36,773 nt of DNA from Nostoc paludosum FACHB-159. GTDB taxonomy: Bacteria; Cyanobacteriota; Cyanobacteriia; Cyanobacteriales; Nostocaceae. The stretch is from positions 1-36,773 of the forward strand of contig NZ_JACJTU010000062.1 of NCBI RefSeq assembly GCF_014698835.1. The letters run 5' to 3'. Positions 8,217 through 16,850 of the stretch are shown in pieces. The position numbers and the translations under genes were made by a program. Position 1 is the first letter of the stretch, and each line of letters begins with the position of its first letter. The notes beneath the pieces were generated by a model. That model saw nothing but the letters and a program-made list of their open reading frames with translations, did not search any database and was not told the origin of the DNA.

Positions 8217-8398
8217 AAACCCCCAAAACTCGATAATAAAACAGTGGATTTTATTACCGAACCGGCTCGCAATGGATGCCTCTGGCTTCTAGCAGTGGGG
8301 CTGCTTATCAATATTAAGCGTTATGATTATGAATTGCTGAGAAGTTTATCAATTTACCGTAGATTCAAAGACTTCTTTGAAAAACCTCATTTATATAG

Positions 8399-8935
8399 AT
8401 GAATAGTAAGACCACTACAGCCAAAAAAGTTTTTCAAGCTGGACGCAAGTCAAAAGCCAAACCGAAACGCACTTCACTTGTCAGCCTCAGACTAACTGAA
8501 TCAGAAAAAGAAGATTGGGAAGCCAAAGCCGAAGCTGCTGGTATGGGGAAAAATCTCTCCAAATTTATCCGCTACTGTGTTGAGCGCGATAAGCCGAAGG
8601 CTTTAAGCTCCGCTTATCGCATCTACATTGCTCCCCCAGTACCCGCCATCAACGAAGCGACATACGTAGAACTGGGTCGAATTGGCAATAACATCAACCA
8701 AATTGCCTATGCCATCAACCGAGCTGTAAAAATGGGAGAGGCGATCGCAGTTGACCCTCGCCCTGAAATTGAAGTTCTCAAACCATTACTGCTAGAAATA
8801 AAGCAGATATTACTGAGAATGCCGGAAAACCCTGAACTACCATCCTCCTCAGAACAATCTGCACCTGTGGCTAACCAACCCGAACAACCGGAACAACCCG
8901 ACCAAGTAGTTGCTTTCCCCCTGGAGAAGAAGTGA
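8399..8935 (+). CDS. MobC-like relaxosome accessory protein
   Basis: A 178-aa DNA-binding accessory protein of the relaxosome, which in this family helps the relaxase find and open oriT. After a basic N-terminus (AKKVFQAGRKSKAKPKRT), residues about 25-62 form a ribbon-helix-helix-like segment (VSLRLTESEKEDWEAKAEAAGM, LSKFIRYCVERD). The MobC signature follows at about 85-110 (ELGRIGNNINQIAYAINRAV), then a predicted helix (EIEVLKPLLLEIKQILLRM) and a Glu/Pro/Gln-rich tail. ATG 8399 has no obvious ribosome-binding site. The stop overlaps the relaxase start (GTGA at 8932-8935), indicating translational coupling. Confidence in the family is high; its target in this plasmid is inferred. Confidence 0.87.
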   Translation: MNSKTTTAKKVFQAGRKSKAKPKRTSLVSLRLTESEKEDWEAKAEAAGMGKNLSKFIRYCVERDKPKALSSAYRIYIAPPVPAINEATYVELGRIGNNINQIAYAINRAVKMGEAIAVDPRPEIEVLKPLLLEIKQILLRMPENPELPSSSEQSAPVANQPEQPEQPDQVVAFPLEKK

Positions 8936-10425
8936 TTGGCAATATCACCAAGGGAAATGGCTTTTACGGTTGTGTAGCCTACGTCCTCGGCAAAACTTCG
9001 GCGCGGCTGATCAATACAAATATGGCTGGAGAAACACCCGCCCAACTTGCTTGGGAGTTTCGCTCCTTTGCCAATAAAAATCAACGAGTTAAAAAACCCG
9101 TACTGCACCTATCGTTTAGTCCGGCCCCCGGTGATAGAACACTGGATGATTGGGAATTATGCCAAATAGCGGAAGATTTACGAGAGGGGTTGAAACTGTC
9201 GAACAACCAATTTATTTTGGTACAGCATAACGATGCCGAATTTGACGGGCAAGTTCGACCCCACGCACATATGGTAATTAACCGGGTATCCTACGATGGC
9301 GAATGCAATGACGATTATTTAGATTATTACCGTACAGAAAAAATCTTGCGTCAAATAGAAAAAAATTACGATTTAATTATTCAACCGTCCAGTTGGGAAG
9401 TCGATAAGAAAAAGGCTTACCCTAAACACGTACAACAAGCAGAAGAATTTGGAACCCAAAATATAGTTGAACAGTTACAAAAGCAGATTGAACAAGCCGC
9501 AGTAGATAATCCTGCAATGCCAGTATTTGTAGCCCGATTGTTAAAAGAAAATATCCAAGTTGATTGCAAGTTTACCCGTACTGATAAGCTCAAGGGGATA
9601 AGCTACTGCTTGGATGGACAGCCGTTTAAAGGTGGTGATTTGGGTAAATTATATACTCATGTTGGCATCCGGGAACATTTAAAAGTTAGCTATCAAGAAG
9701 AATATCGATATCCAATTGAGTCGCTAATTGAAAGTTACAAACGCGGGCGAACAATTGACGATAAGCGGATTAATTATCTGGAAAATTGGATTGAGTGGAA
9801 TTTTAAACAAGATTCTTCATCCGATGGAGCATCAGAAAAAACAGCAACTATTGAAGTATTAAGTACACAATATAATTCGACAGCAAACTTGGAGCCAGCA
9901 CTTGAAGAAGTTCCAACAATAGCAAATGAACCGTTCGCTAAAAAACAAACTGTGGTAATATCGCCACCCTCATCCCCTACAACAGTTGAAACGACGCAAA
10001 ACCAAGAATTTAAAGAAGTACCAGCACTTATAACTGTTAGAGACGATAACGGAATTCTTCTTGGCGTTGCAGCAGAACCATCCGCACTATCACAAGAGAA
10101 ACCAACTGAGCAACAGCCCGATATCGCAGAACAAATTGCTCGGATGCGAGAAATTGCCCCCATCGTTGCGGAATATCTCTTAGTACTTAATAGTACAGCA
10201 TTTAAAGGTAATAGATACTCGGCGACAATTGAAAATAACCAACTAACCCTGATACGTAACAGTGATGGTATTCAGGTGATGAAAGCTTTCTATAACTCAG
10301 AAGAATGGCAACCCATAGAACCACCACAACTGGGTGATGAAGATGTAACACAGTTACAAAAACTCATACCTGTAATTCAACAATTGAAAAATAAACATCA
10401 GGAAGTCTCTTTACCAGAGATATAG
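8932..10425 (+). CDS. MobP-type relaxase (plasmid mobilisation nuclease)
   Basis: A 497-aa relaxase that would nick oriT and pilot the strand during conjugative mobilisation. The N-terminal domain (about 1-230) carries the family motifs: candidate catalytic Y17 in AYVLGKTSARLI, and the metal-binding histidine motif H99, H111, H113 within QHNDAEFDG...RPHAHMVINRV. Residues about 230-330 may still belong to the nuclease core; after that comes a low-complexity Thr/Pro/Glu-rich linker (about 340-410) and a C-terminal globular part (about 415-497). GTG 8932 is preceded by GGAG and overlaps the mobC stop. No primase or helicase domain is seen, and no coupling protein or type IV secretion gene is in the window, so the plasmid is at most mobilisable from what is visible here. 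Confidence 0.92.
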   Translation: MIGNITKGNGFYGCVAYVLGKTSARLINTNMAGETPAQLAWEFRSFANKNQRVKKPVLHLSFSPAPGDRTLDDWELCQIAEDLREGLKLSNNQFILVQHNDAEFDGQVRPHAHMVINRVSYDGECNDDYLDYYRTEKILRQIEKNYDLIIQPSSWEVDKKKAYPKHVQQAEEFGTQNIVEQLQKQIEQAAVDNPAMPVFVARLLKENIQVDCKFTRTDKLKGISYCLDGQPFKGGDLGKLYTHVGIREHLKVSYQEEYRYPIESLIESYKRGRTIDDKRINYLENWIEWNFKQDSSSDGASEKTATIEVLSTQYNSTANLEPALEEVPTIANEPFAKKQTVVISPPSSPTTVETTQNQEFKEVPALITVRDDNGILLGVAAEPSALSQEKPTEQQPDIAEQIARMREIAPIVAEYLLVLNSTAFKGNRYSATIENNQLTLIRNSDGIQVMKAFYNSEEWQPIEPPQLGDEDVTQLQKLIPVIQQLKNKHQEVSLPEI

Positions 10426-10689
10426 GAATCCTACTTGAATCTTGCTAAGTATACTGAGAAATCAACCTTTGTATGGCAAGCTTACAGTCACCTTGGTTTT
10501 TCCAAAATCAAATAGGAGTTTTCTAGACCTGGAATATATATTGAAACAATCCTAAATGCTAATTTTTTAATTTAACCAATAGAGCCAAAAATCACCATAT
10601 AAATCCGCTATAATCTGTGAGTTATGTATTATCTATTTACTTCATTGGTATGCTTTTAAAATCAGTAAAATTGGTGTGATTTATTAAGA

Positions 10690-11133
10690 ATGATTCCTGA
10701 GTTTGATGAAAACGGTAATCTACCACCAGGGGTACATTTTGGCGAGTGGCAGGAGTTTAAAGAGAGGTTTGGGTACACACCTAAAAGAGCCAAAATGATT
10801 TCAGGTTTAGAAGAGTTAATGAAACAACTAAAAGCAGCAGAATGCCGTACAATTTACATCAATGGCAGTTTTGTGACAAATAAAATAGACCCAGGAGATT
10901 TTGATTGTTGCTGGGACAGAGACGATGTAAATATAGATTACCTCAGACAAAATGCACCACTAATATTAAAATATTATGACAGTGCAGCACAGAAAGCTAA
11001 ATATAAAGGGGAAATTTATCCATCCGACCAACCCGTGGATGAGTCTACAATATCAATAGAGTTTTTTCAGCGCGATAGAAAACAAAATCGTAAGGGTATT
11101 GTAGCTATTAATTTATTGGAGTGGGAGCCATGA
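10690..11133 (+). CDS. Nucleotidyltransferase-like protein (DUF6932-like), putative toxin
   Basis: A 147-aa protein resembling the DUF6932 group, whose members start MIP(E/D)FDENGNLPPG. Residues 55-70 hold YINGSFVTNKIDPGDFD, which has the GS...DxD pattern of minimal nucleotidyltransferases (Gly-Ser followed by two Asp), and a third possible acidic site lies in STISIEFFQRD. The stop codon overlaps the next gene (ATGA at 11130-11133), so the two are translationally coupled. Nucleotidyltransferases paired with an HTH protein are a known toxin-antitoxin layout, and plasmid location fits a maintenance role. Toxicity is inferred, not shown. A 265-nt upstream region (10426-10689) would hold the promoter. 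Confidence 0.7.
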   Translation: MIPEFDENGNLPPGVHFGEWQEFKERFGYTPKRAKMISGLEELMKQLKAAECRTIYINGSFVTNKIDPGDFDCCWDRDDVNIDYLRQNAPLILKYYDSAAQKAKYKGEIYPSDQPVDESTISIEFFQRDRKQNRKGIVAINLLEWEP

Positions 11134-11648
11134 TTAAAGATGATAAACAACTGGCATATTCCCAGGAATGGGCAGAAAAGTTTGCTGAAGCCAACCGGAA
11201 ATTAAGGGCGAATGAAGAAAAGCGATTAAAAGACCCGGATGGCTGGCAGTTAATTCAAGATTCTAACGATGCGTTGCGGCAGAAACTTGTGGATGAAATT
11301 GTTGAGTATGAAATGTTAGCTGCCCATAATCCCAACGAACCTATCACTCTACAAGTGGAGTGCATGAATAAAATATCCAATTTATTAATTAAAGCCAGAA
11401 TTGCTTTTAAAATCACGCCAAAAGAACTGGCAGCGTTATGCGGACACACGGAAGAACAAATTAAATTATTTGAAGATAAAGACTATCAAAATGCAACATT
11501 CTTGGATTTTTTAGCAGTTTCTGATGCCTTGGGTGTTGAAATTATTGATGGTAAATTTATTGCCAAAATGGATGAATTTTACCTCAAACGTTTAGAGGCA
11601 ATACGGCAAACAGCAAGTATTAATGCTGAATTACAAACTGCATCTTAA
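11130..11648 (+). CDS. XRE-type HTH protein, putative antitoxin
   Basis: A 172-aa protein partnered with the nucleotidyltransferase-like gene. I chose ATG 11130 (overlap ATGA, with GGGAG 4 nt upstream) rather than GTG 11121. The N-terminal half is charged and helical (WAEKFAEANRKLRANEEKRLKD). Residues about 92-145 look like a Cro/CI helix-turn-helix: ISNLLIKARIAFKITPKELAALCGHTEEQIKLFEDKDYQNATFLDFLAVSDALGVEI, where the two HTH helices fall at PKELAALCGHTEEQI. A helical C-terminal tail follows. In antitoxins of this class the HTH part autoregulates the operon. The gene ends 23 nt from the convergent DUF4058 gene. Confidence 0.72.
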   Translation: MIKDDKQLAYSQEWAEKFAEANRKLRANEEKRLKDPDGWQLIQDSNDALRQKLVDEIVEYEMLAAHNPNEPITLQVECMNKISNLLIKARIAFKITPKELAALCGHTEEQIKLFEDKDYQNATFLDFLAVSDALGVEIIDGKFIAKMDEFYLKRLEAIRQTASINAELQTAS

Positions 11649-11671
11649 ATATTGAAGCAACTCCACACCTG

Positions 11672-12454
11672 CTACAAAGAAGATTTACCCAGCCGTTTAT
11701 ACATCCACTCAATATCCGCATCACTCAATGGTGGTGGGGGTGGAGGTTGGGTGTAGTCTATCGATAAATCATACCCAGCTTCGTCATAAATAGCATTCAG
11801 CACGGCTTGCAACTCCAGTACAGCATCGGGGTCGCCTTCGCGGAGGGGAACGGGTATCGTCGGGAGAGTATCTTGTAACGTCACAGGCCACAGATCAATT
11901 ACTCCAGACCCTGCTCGCGTTAAGGTGATTAAGTAGGGAACATCTGGAAGACGGGGGTGGTTAAATGGTCGATTTCCCCGACGCAGCAAGTCTATTTCAA
12001 TTAGATGGACGTTGGCATTATATAAACGCTGGCGTTTTTTACGGTAGTCGGCTAAACCGGGTTCCCGTTTGTTTACGGGGGAGAGGATTTCGATACAGCT
12101 TACCAGTACGTTATTGGCAGTATCCCGAATTTCGACTGTGGGAATACGGACTTCAACAGGTTGGATAACTGGAAGCGTCAGTGGTGCGGGGGTTGTGGCA
12201 ATATTCGATGTGGGGGTAGTCGGAGTTACGTCGCGGCGTTGTCTTATCTGCAATACCTCGACATCTGGGTACAAAATGCCAATTTCACTTGAAGGGGAAA
12301 TATCTTCCACAACATATACTTCCAGTCGTGCGGCATATTTGGGACGCAGCTGTGGGACGAGGAAGGTACGAATTTTACTAGCAAGGGCATTGTGTACGTC
12401 ACTCCACAGGTAGCCTTCAAGATATGGGTCCATACCGGGGAACGGGGAAGGCAT
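11672..12454 (-). CDS. DUF4058 family protein
   Basis: A 260-aa protein of a family that is abundant in filamentous cyanobacteria. The signature start MPSPFPGMDPYLEGYLWSDVHN is complete, and the family core is visible: PRLEVYVVEDI-type segment, IEILSPVNKREPGLADYRKKRQRLYNANVHLIEIDLLRRG, then LWPVTLQDTLPTIPVPLREGDPDAVLELQAVLNAIYDEAGYDLSIDYTQPPPPPP. The IEILSP...Y..KR......HLIEIDLLR pattern resembles a PD-(D/E)XK nuclease-like core (as in Uma2-type proteins); activity is unproven. The length is normal for the family. It stands alone, convergent with the toxin-antitoxin-like pair. Confidence 0.88.
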   Translation of the reverse strand: MPSPFPGMDPYLEGYLWSDVHNALASKIRTFLVPQLRPKYAARLEVYVVEDISPSSEIGILYPDVEVLQIRQRRDVTPTTPTSNIATTPAPLTLPVIQPVEVRIPTVEIRDTANNVLVSCIEILSPVNKREPGLADYRKKRQRLYNANVHLIEIDLLRRGNRPFNHPRLPDVPYLITLTRAGSGVIDLWPVTLQDTLPTIPVPLREGDPDAVLELQAVLNAIYDEAGYDLSIDYTQPPPPPPLSDADIEWMYKRLGKSSL

Positions 12455-12612
12455 TTTACAAGCTCGCTTGACTGTACTTTTATTCTAGAACTTGGTGTTG
12501 GAAATTTCCCCGCTTTGCAAGGTATCGTTAATGTACTTCGCAATCTAGGCATCGCTTGGGATTCATTTACCACTAAAATTAGAGAGTTACATTTCATTGC
12601 CCATCAGCCAAA

Positions 12613-13149
12613 ATGCTGCGTATTAAGTCGTTCAATACTGCATATTTATATGATGACGACGAACTCGAAGCTAAAGATGAAATCTTCAACCAGTACAAGT
12701 ATGCGCTTGCTCATATTGGTATAGATTTCTATCGGGAAGATGTACAAGAAATTATCCTCAAATCGATTGTAGGGATGGAAGATGCGCTGCGTGCCACAAT
12801 CGCCTATTGGTATTGGAAGCAAGCCAACTCGGAAGAATTCGAGCATCCAAATGCATTTTTAATCAAAGCACTTCAAGAACAGTGGAAACCCTATAACTGG
12901 CAAGACTATTACCTAGATAATTCCAATTTCAAGAACCCTTGCGACCAATGGTGGCAGGATGCTGCGCTTCATTGGGGATACGATTTTAGAAACCAGTGGG
13001 TTGTTGATATTAATGAAAACGATGCGGGCGAAATCTTCATTATATTTAGCACTCGCAATCGACTTTCGCTACGAGTAGCTAAACAATGGGGATGGGAAAG
13101 ACTCAAAGAATATATATTAGAACAATCGCAGATGATGAACTATTTTTAA
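12613..13149 (+). CDS. Hypothetical protein, 178 aa
   Basis: I do not recognise this protein. It is soluble and acidic, rich in Trp and Tyr (13 Trp), and starts with ATG 12613 with no clear ribosome-binding site. Visible pieces: DDDELEAKDEIFNQYKYALAHIGIDFY, a helical stretch AYWYWKQANSEEFEHPNAFLIKALQEQWKPYNW, and a C-terminal beta-rich segment GEIFIIFSTRNRLSLRVAKQWGWERLKEYI. It lies in a run of plasmid hypotheticals and shares no operon partner except perhaps the next gene 90 nt downstream. Confidence 0.55.
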   Translation: MLRIKSFNTAYLYDDDELEAKDEIFNQYKYALAHIGIDFYREDVQEIILKSIVGMEDALRATIAYWYWKQANSEEFEHPNAFLIKALQEQWKPYNWQDYYLDNSNFKNPCDQWWQDAALHWGYDFRNQWVVDINENDAGEIFIIFSTRNRLSLRVAKQWGWERLKEYILEQSQMMNYF

Positions 13150-13238
13150 TTGAGATAAGGAGTTGAAAATTTTCAACATGAAGGGGATTAAACAGATTAT
13201 TTCAATATCTGTAATCTGAAGAAAATTTTTATCTAATT

Positions 13239-13673
13239 ATGGTATTATTTATGGGTAGAAAAAGACCTTTAACCGAAGTCATTCAACTAAACTCAAAACG
13301 CCAAAACAATTCCAAAAAAAATAAGCCAATTTACTATCGAGAAGGAATATTTGAGTTAAGCGACCATTGGGAAGCTTGGGTATTAGTCGATGCCAAAGAA
13401 TCTGATTATGATTTTCTAGAAGAAGGAACATTGGATGAGTGCCTATTCGCACTCACTAATTTCATTAGTTTTGAAGTCACAAGTAAGTTTTTAAGACATA
13501 ATCTAGAACCAGAAGAATGGAGTAGAAAACAACAGGAGCGGCGAGAAGAAATTAAGCAAGAATGCTACTGTCAGGGAAGATATGAAGGTAGGGGATGGGT
13601 AATTGAATCCGTAGTAGATAAACTTGGTCTCGAATCAATGATTGAGGAAGGGTTTTTTGAACCAATTCAATAA
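13239..13673 (+). CDS. Hypothetical protein, 144 aa
   Basis: Unrecognised. The N-terminus is basic (GRKRPLTEVIQLNSKRQNNSKKNK), followed by a small beta-rich domain (IYYREGIFELSDHWEAWVLVDAKESDYDFLEEGTLDECLFALTNFI) and a charged helix (EEWSRKQQERREEIKQECYCQGRYEGRG). ATG 13239 and ATG 13251 are both possible starts; neither has a good ribosome-binding site. No membrane segment. The basic tail could contact nucleic acid, but that is only suggestive. It is convergent with the primase-like gene 83 nt away; a short GC-rich hairpin (GGAGA 13723-13727 with TCTCC 13731-13735) sits between them. Confidence 0.5.
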   Translation: MVLFMGRKRPLTEVIQLNSKRQNNSKKNKPIYYREGIFELSDHWEAWVLVDAKESDYDFLEEGTLDECLFALTNFISFEVTSKFLRHNLEPEEWSRKQQERREEIKQECYCQGRYEGRGWVIESVVDKLGLESMIEEGFFEPIQ

Positions 13674-13756
13674 GTTTTTCAGTTAAAAATTCTCCTTAAT
13701 TTAACTCGTCCCACCCCTTGAAGGAGAGGCTCTCCCGCCTTCCTGTAACGCAACTA

Positions 13757-16120
13757 TCACTCATCGGCTGGTTCCGCAAACGCTGACTCCAAGCTAAACG
13801 GCAGACAACCAGGATTCACGGCTGCCCAAGCTTCGGCTTCTGCTACCAGCACAGAGCATCCCGAATCGAGGTAAAATTGCATTTTGGCAATCATCTCCAG
13901 GCTCGCGCGCTCTTGAGTGCTGAGAATACGTCCCGTGATTAGGCGGTATTGCTGGACTTTAGCCCTAGCTTGGGTCATAGCCATTAGCCGGAGTTTGGTT
14001 ACTCTCTTGAGTTCCTCGATGCGGTAGGAAACATCAGCAGTCTCTTCACCAACAGATGCGCCGTGCAAGCCGTTGTTGGGGTTTTGGAGTGGTTGTTCTA
14101 GTGGAACCGCAGCAGGTGTCAAATCACCCTTGGATGCACTCTGCAAGCCGTTATTGGCACTTTGGAGTGATGATTCTGCTGTCACGCTAGCAGGTGTTGA
14201 ATTACCCTCGGATGCTCTCTGCCGCCCACTGTTGGCAATTTCCTGTGGTGGTTCTGGTGCAACCGCAGCAGGTATCGAAACTACACCCAGCCCGTTATCC
14301 TCCATTATAGATAAGTTTTGATTATCTGGTTTTAATGACGTGCCGGAGCTACAGGAGTATATAAAATCGTGATGTGAACTGAATTCATTTGATTGTAAAA
14401 TGTTTGTATGAACCGAATTCTCTAATTGATTGCTGGTTTTATTTGAATTAATTTCAGAAGTATTAGAAGAATTTATGAATTCAATATTTTCCACAGGCTG
14501 GATGACAGCTGAGTCTGACTGAGAAACATCGGGTTGTTCAACTTCCTCTGCTGACTCCAGCCCTTGGGGGGCTGTAGCAGCAGGAGGTAAACACAAAACC
14601 TTCATATAGTGAAAATGCCCGTTGATGTCCATCTGGTAAGGGTTTTGGGCTTTTTGATTTTTTTCAGGGCTATGTGTTTTGTTAAAATGCCCGTCTTTGT
14701 TTATCTGGCAAGGGTTTGAGCTATTTTCTGCCCAAGGGTCAGTTATGTACCATTTGGGATGCCACAGGTGTAAATGTTTTCGCAAGGTATCTTGAGAGAG
14801 GGTTTTGTGAAAACGTTGCTTATATTCGTTGCTTATGGCTTTTGTACGGTCGGTTATGCCCTCTGGTAAGCCTCTACCCCATTCCAAGGCATTTACTGCC
14901 CACCGAATCCTTTTTTGGGCTTCTAGGCTGCGTTGCTGGTTTAAAGCTTGGCGACGATCAAAGGGGATGATGTTGTCTTTGGGTTTGATTATGCCGTTTA
15001 TCAGAGCGTAGCTTGCTTCTTTGCCAGATATCGCTTCGGCAAAGGTGTTGGCAAATGTCCCCAACAGGCGTTCTGGGTAGCTGGCATAGGGGGTAAACCA
15101 CTGGTGTCGAATTGTACATTCTATCCAATGCCGCACTCTGGCTTCGATTTCATGCTGGTGGCGGCAGTATTGGATATAGCCAGGGGCGCTTATAGCGGCT
15201 TCTACGGCGTATTTAACTAATGCTTCGCCCTTTAAATCCAAAAAGACGATTCCGTAGCCTACAAGGATTTGTAGCAGGGTGTTGGTTTGTCCAAAGCCTG
15301 TCCAGCCTGTGGTGATGATTTCTTCCCAGTTGGCACGCCATTCCTCTACGTTGGCGGATGCTTTTTTGCGATACAGTTCTCGGTTGTGGCGCTTTCTGGC
15401 TTTTTTGATGGCGCGTTTGAGTCGGGTTAAATCTTGACGGACTGCGGCGCGATCGCAATAATCCAGAAAGACACAAACTGAATCGCTAATTGGTTGCAGG
15501 TCATCATCTAACAATAACGCGCCGCTACCGGGTTGCATGGGGCAGCGGATGGCGTTGTAGTTGATGATGCTATTTTCAGCCCAAGGTTTGACATTGGGGA
15601 AGATTTCTAAATGCCCTTTGCGGGGGATAAATCCTGCGTCTCTTAGGGCGTATTCTAGGGCGCAGGCTAGGTTGAAGGTGGGTTGGAGGGTGGTAAAGGT
15701 TATTATCAGGTGATAGCCACCGCTATGACTGGACTGGAGGATGATGATATCGACTATGCCGATGTCTTCGAGGGCGGACTTGATGCGGTTGATAGATTCT
15801 AGGTTATGGTAGTCGCCCCCCTTGTCGAGGTCAATTATGGCGTAACGGGTATTGGAACCAAAGCGGATGCCAACTAGCTGCTGGCTATTTTGATGCAATT
15901 TCCACAACTGGGATGGCTGGAGGTAATAGTCGATGGTACGCCACGCTGGTTTGGAAACGAAGGCGGGTACTGGGGCGACTATGGCACTCCAAGGATGCCA
16001 GAAATATTGAACGTATCGCTGCCCCACTGGGTCTTTTGGCAGGTGGGGTTTGATTTTGGTTTTGGAAAAATGCGTCCGATTTGATTTAGCAAAATCGTCT
16101 GAGTTTTGTGGCAGATACAT
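13757..16120 (-). CDS. Primase-like (AEP family) plasmid replication protein
   Basis: A 787-aa protein whose N-terminal 210 residues look like an archaeo-eukaryotic primase/PrimPol core: motif I IDLD (96-99) after RYAI, motif II SSHSGGYHL (130-138, the S-x-H pattern), and a third region NAIRCPMQPGSG (189-200) with the conserved Arg. A helical region (220-470) with RWAVNALEWGRGLPEG and an HTH-like segment TKAISNEYKQRFHKTLSQDTLRKHLHLWHPKWY follows. The middle is a long disordered linker with a repeated DGHF peptide (about 470-500) and three tandem 26-aa repeats (616-693). A charged C-terminal helix ends the protein. Plasmid and phage AEPs prime or initiate replication, and the neighbouring iteron-like region supports such a role. 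Start is ATG 16120 with a weak GAGGGA site. Confidence 0.72.
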   Translation of the reverse strand: MYLPQNSDDFAKSNRTHFSKTKIKPHLPKDPVGQRYVQYFWHPWSAIVAPVPAFVSKPAWRTIDYYLQPSQLWKLHQNSQQLVGIRFGSNTRYAIIDLDKGGDYHNLESINRIKSALEDIGIVDIIILQSSHSGGYHLIITFTTLQPTFNLACALEYALRDAGFIPRKGHLEIFPNVKPWAENSIINYNAIRCPMQPGSGALLLDDDLQPISDSVCVFLDYCDRAAVRQDLTRLKRAIKKARKRHNRELYRKKASANVEEWRANWEEIITTGWTGFGQTNTLLQILVGYGIVFLDLKGEALVKYAVEAAISAPGYIQYCRHQHEIEARVRHWIECTIRHQWFTPYASYPERLLGTFANTFAEAISGKEASYALINGIIKPKDNIIPFDRRQALNQQRSLEAQKRIRWAVNALEWGRGLPEGITDRTKAISNEYKQRFHKTLSQDTLRKHLHLWHPKWYITDPWAENSSNPCQINKDGHFNKTHSPEKNQKAQNPYQMDINGHFHYMKVLCLPPAATAPQGLESAEEVEQPDVSQSDSAVIQPVENIEFINSSNTSEINSNKTSNQLENSVHTNILQSNEFSSHHDFIYSCSSGTSLKPDNQNLSIMEDNGLGVVSIPAAVAPEPPQEIANSGRQRASEGNSTPASVTAESSLQSANNGLQSASKGDLTPAAVPLEQPLQNPNNGLHGASVGEETADVSYRIEELKRVTKLRLMAMTQARAKVQQYRLITGRILSTQERASLEMIAKMQFYLDSGCSVLVAEAEAWAAVNPGCLPFSLESAFAEPADE
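14042..14275 (-). repeat. Three tandem 78-bp repeats in the primase-like gene
   Basis: Units at 14198-14275, 14120-14197 and 14042-14119 encode three 26-aa imperfect repeats of the form (I/T)PA-x-V...N(N/S)G-x-(Q/H)-x-AS-x-G. They lie in the low-complexity linker (residues 616-693) and probably arose by tandem duplication; they have no catalytic motif. Confidence 0.88.
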
Positions 16121-16404
16121 AAATGGCGTTCCCTCGATGCACCAATAAAGGTCATCGGGTAGCCGCTAGTCGGCATCAAGCCTCTGTGTATGTAAAAAAC
16201 TGCTGTTGGGCTTAAAAAATCCTGATTTTTCGTTGTTTGCGGTTCTTGAAAAAGTTAGCTTTCTTCTCAAAATGAAAGTAGCACAAGGGTTTCAGACCCA
16301 AATTGCAGGTTTTTACATCTATCTCGGTTTAATGCCTAGTTGGTCAACAAGAGGCTTATAGCCTAGAATGAAATCAAATTTAATATTTTTTAGTTTTTGT
16401 TATG

Positions 16405-16560
16405 AGGAGTTGGATAGCTCCCCAGTGTGCTGAGATGACTGGTAATCATCTCGCGGTCTTCATTCTTAAGCTTTCATGCTTAGGCTATGAGTCTTTGTTG
16501 AAACCAAGCACCTAGCGGACTACCCAACTTTTTTTTTGGAAGTTGCGGCACTCCCCTGAC
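16405..16560. ncRNA. Possible structured RNA (unassigned)
   Basis: Several short hairpins lie close together: GGAG/CTCC around TTGGATA (16407-16423), GAGATGA/TCATCTC around CTGGTAA, TAAGC/GCTTA around TTTCAT, and an outer pairing GTTGG/CCAAC just before a T9 run at 16530-16538. GTTGG...CCAAC then a T-run on the plus strand looks like the closing stem and terminator of a roughly 120-nt transcript. I cannot match it to a known RNA class. A 37-codon frame (from ATG about 16401) covers part of it but has no ribosome-binding site. Confidence 0.3.
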
Positions 16561-16665
16561 AAAAGTTGATTGAGTAAATCCGGCAATTTAATCTTTAAAT
16601 CCATAGACAAAATTCCTTGGTAAATGCAGTCCTTTGTTTGTGAGCATCTCACGCTGCCACCGACG

Positions 16666-16690
16666 TTGCCAAATATGAAGCATTTGGCAA
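16666..16690. repeat. 9-bp perfect inverted repeat
   Basis: TTGCCAAAT (16666-16674) and ATTTGGCAA (16682-16690) are exact reverse complements with the 7-nt loop ATGAAGC. No T-run follows, so it is more likely a protein-binding site or RNA hairpin than a terminator. Confidence 0.7.
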
Positions 16691-16811
16691 GTACGCAAAA
16701 AAACGCTCAGGAAAGTGATTAGCCCGCTCGGCAGACAGTCGCATAAGTACTATTGCAAGATCATGCCATATCCGCAAGAACGGTGTTTGAAAACTGATCT
16801 ATCTTCTCCGA

Positions 16812-16839
16812 AGAAAAAAACCCTTATTTAGTAAGGGTT
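16812..16839 (-). terminator. Intrinsic terminator for the HTH/Rep-like operon
   Basis: Read on the minus strand: AACCCTTA, loop CTAAA, TAAGGGTT, then TTTTTCTT. An 8-bp stem followed by a U-run, about 215 nt beyond the stop codon of the 539-aa HTH gene. Confidence 0.75.
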
Positions 16840-16850
16840 ATAGCGCCAGT

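Larger units (their letters stand above)
7730..8398 (+). other. Non-coding region upstream of mob genes, probable oriT region
   Basis: About 670 nt with no convincing gene. The open frame at 8016-8402 has a biased Ser/Pro/Arg-rich translation and no ribosome-binding site, and overlaps clear structural elements, so I discount it. Contents: G-rich near-repeats at 7850-7910 and 7985-8020 (GGGGAGTAAGTAGGG, GGGGGAAAGTAGGGG), a 10-bp inverted repeat at 7913-7968, a 7-bp CG-rich inverted repeat (CGCCGCC 8113-8119 with GGCGGCG 8137-8143), and a strong hairpin at 8192-8216. Position immediately upstream of MobC and relaxase genes is where mobilisable plasmids usually keep oriT. Confidence 0.55.

Noticed and set aside
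8016..8402. 128-aa open frame upstream of mobC
   Set aside because: Ser/Pro/Arg-rich translation without any domain, no ribosome-binding site, and it spans the hairpins of the probable oriT region; better read as non-coding.
13715..13740. GC-rich hairpin between convergent genes as a terminator
   Set aside because: The stem has only five contiguous pairs and no U-run on either strand.
14073..15476. Several plus- and minus-strand frames inside the primase-like gene
   Set aside because: They are shadows of the 787-aa coding sequence; the repeats at 14042-14275 keep several frames open by chance.
16401..16520. 37-codon frame inside the structured region
   Set aside because: No ribosome-binding site; the bases are better explained by hairpins.
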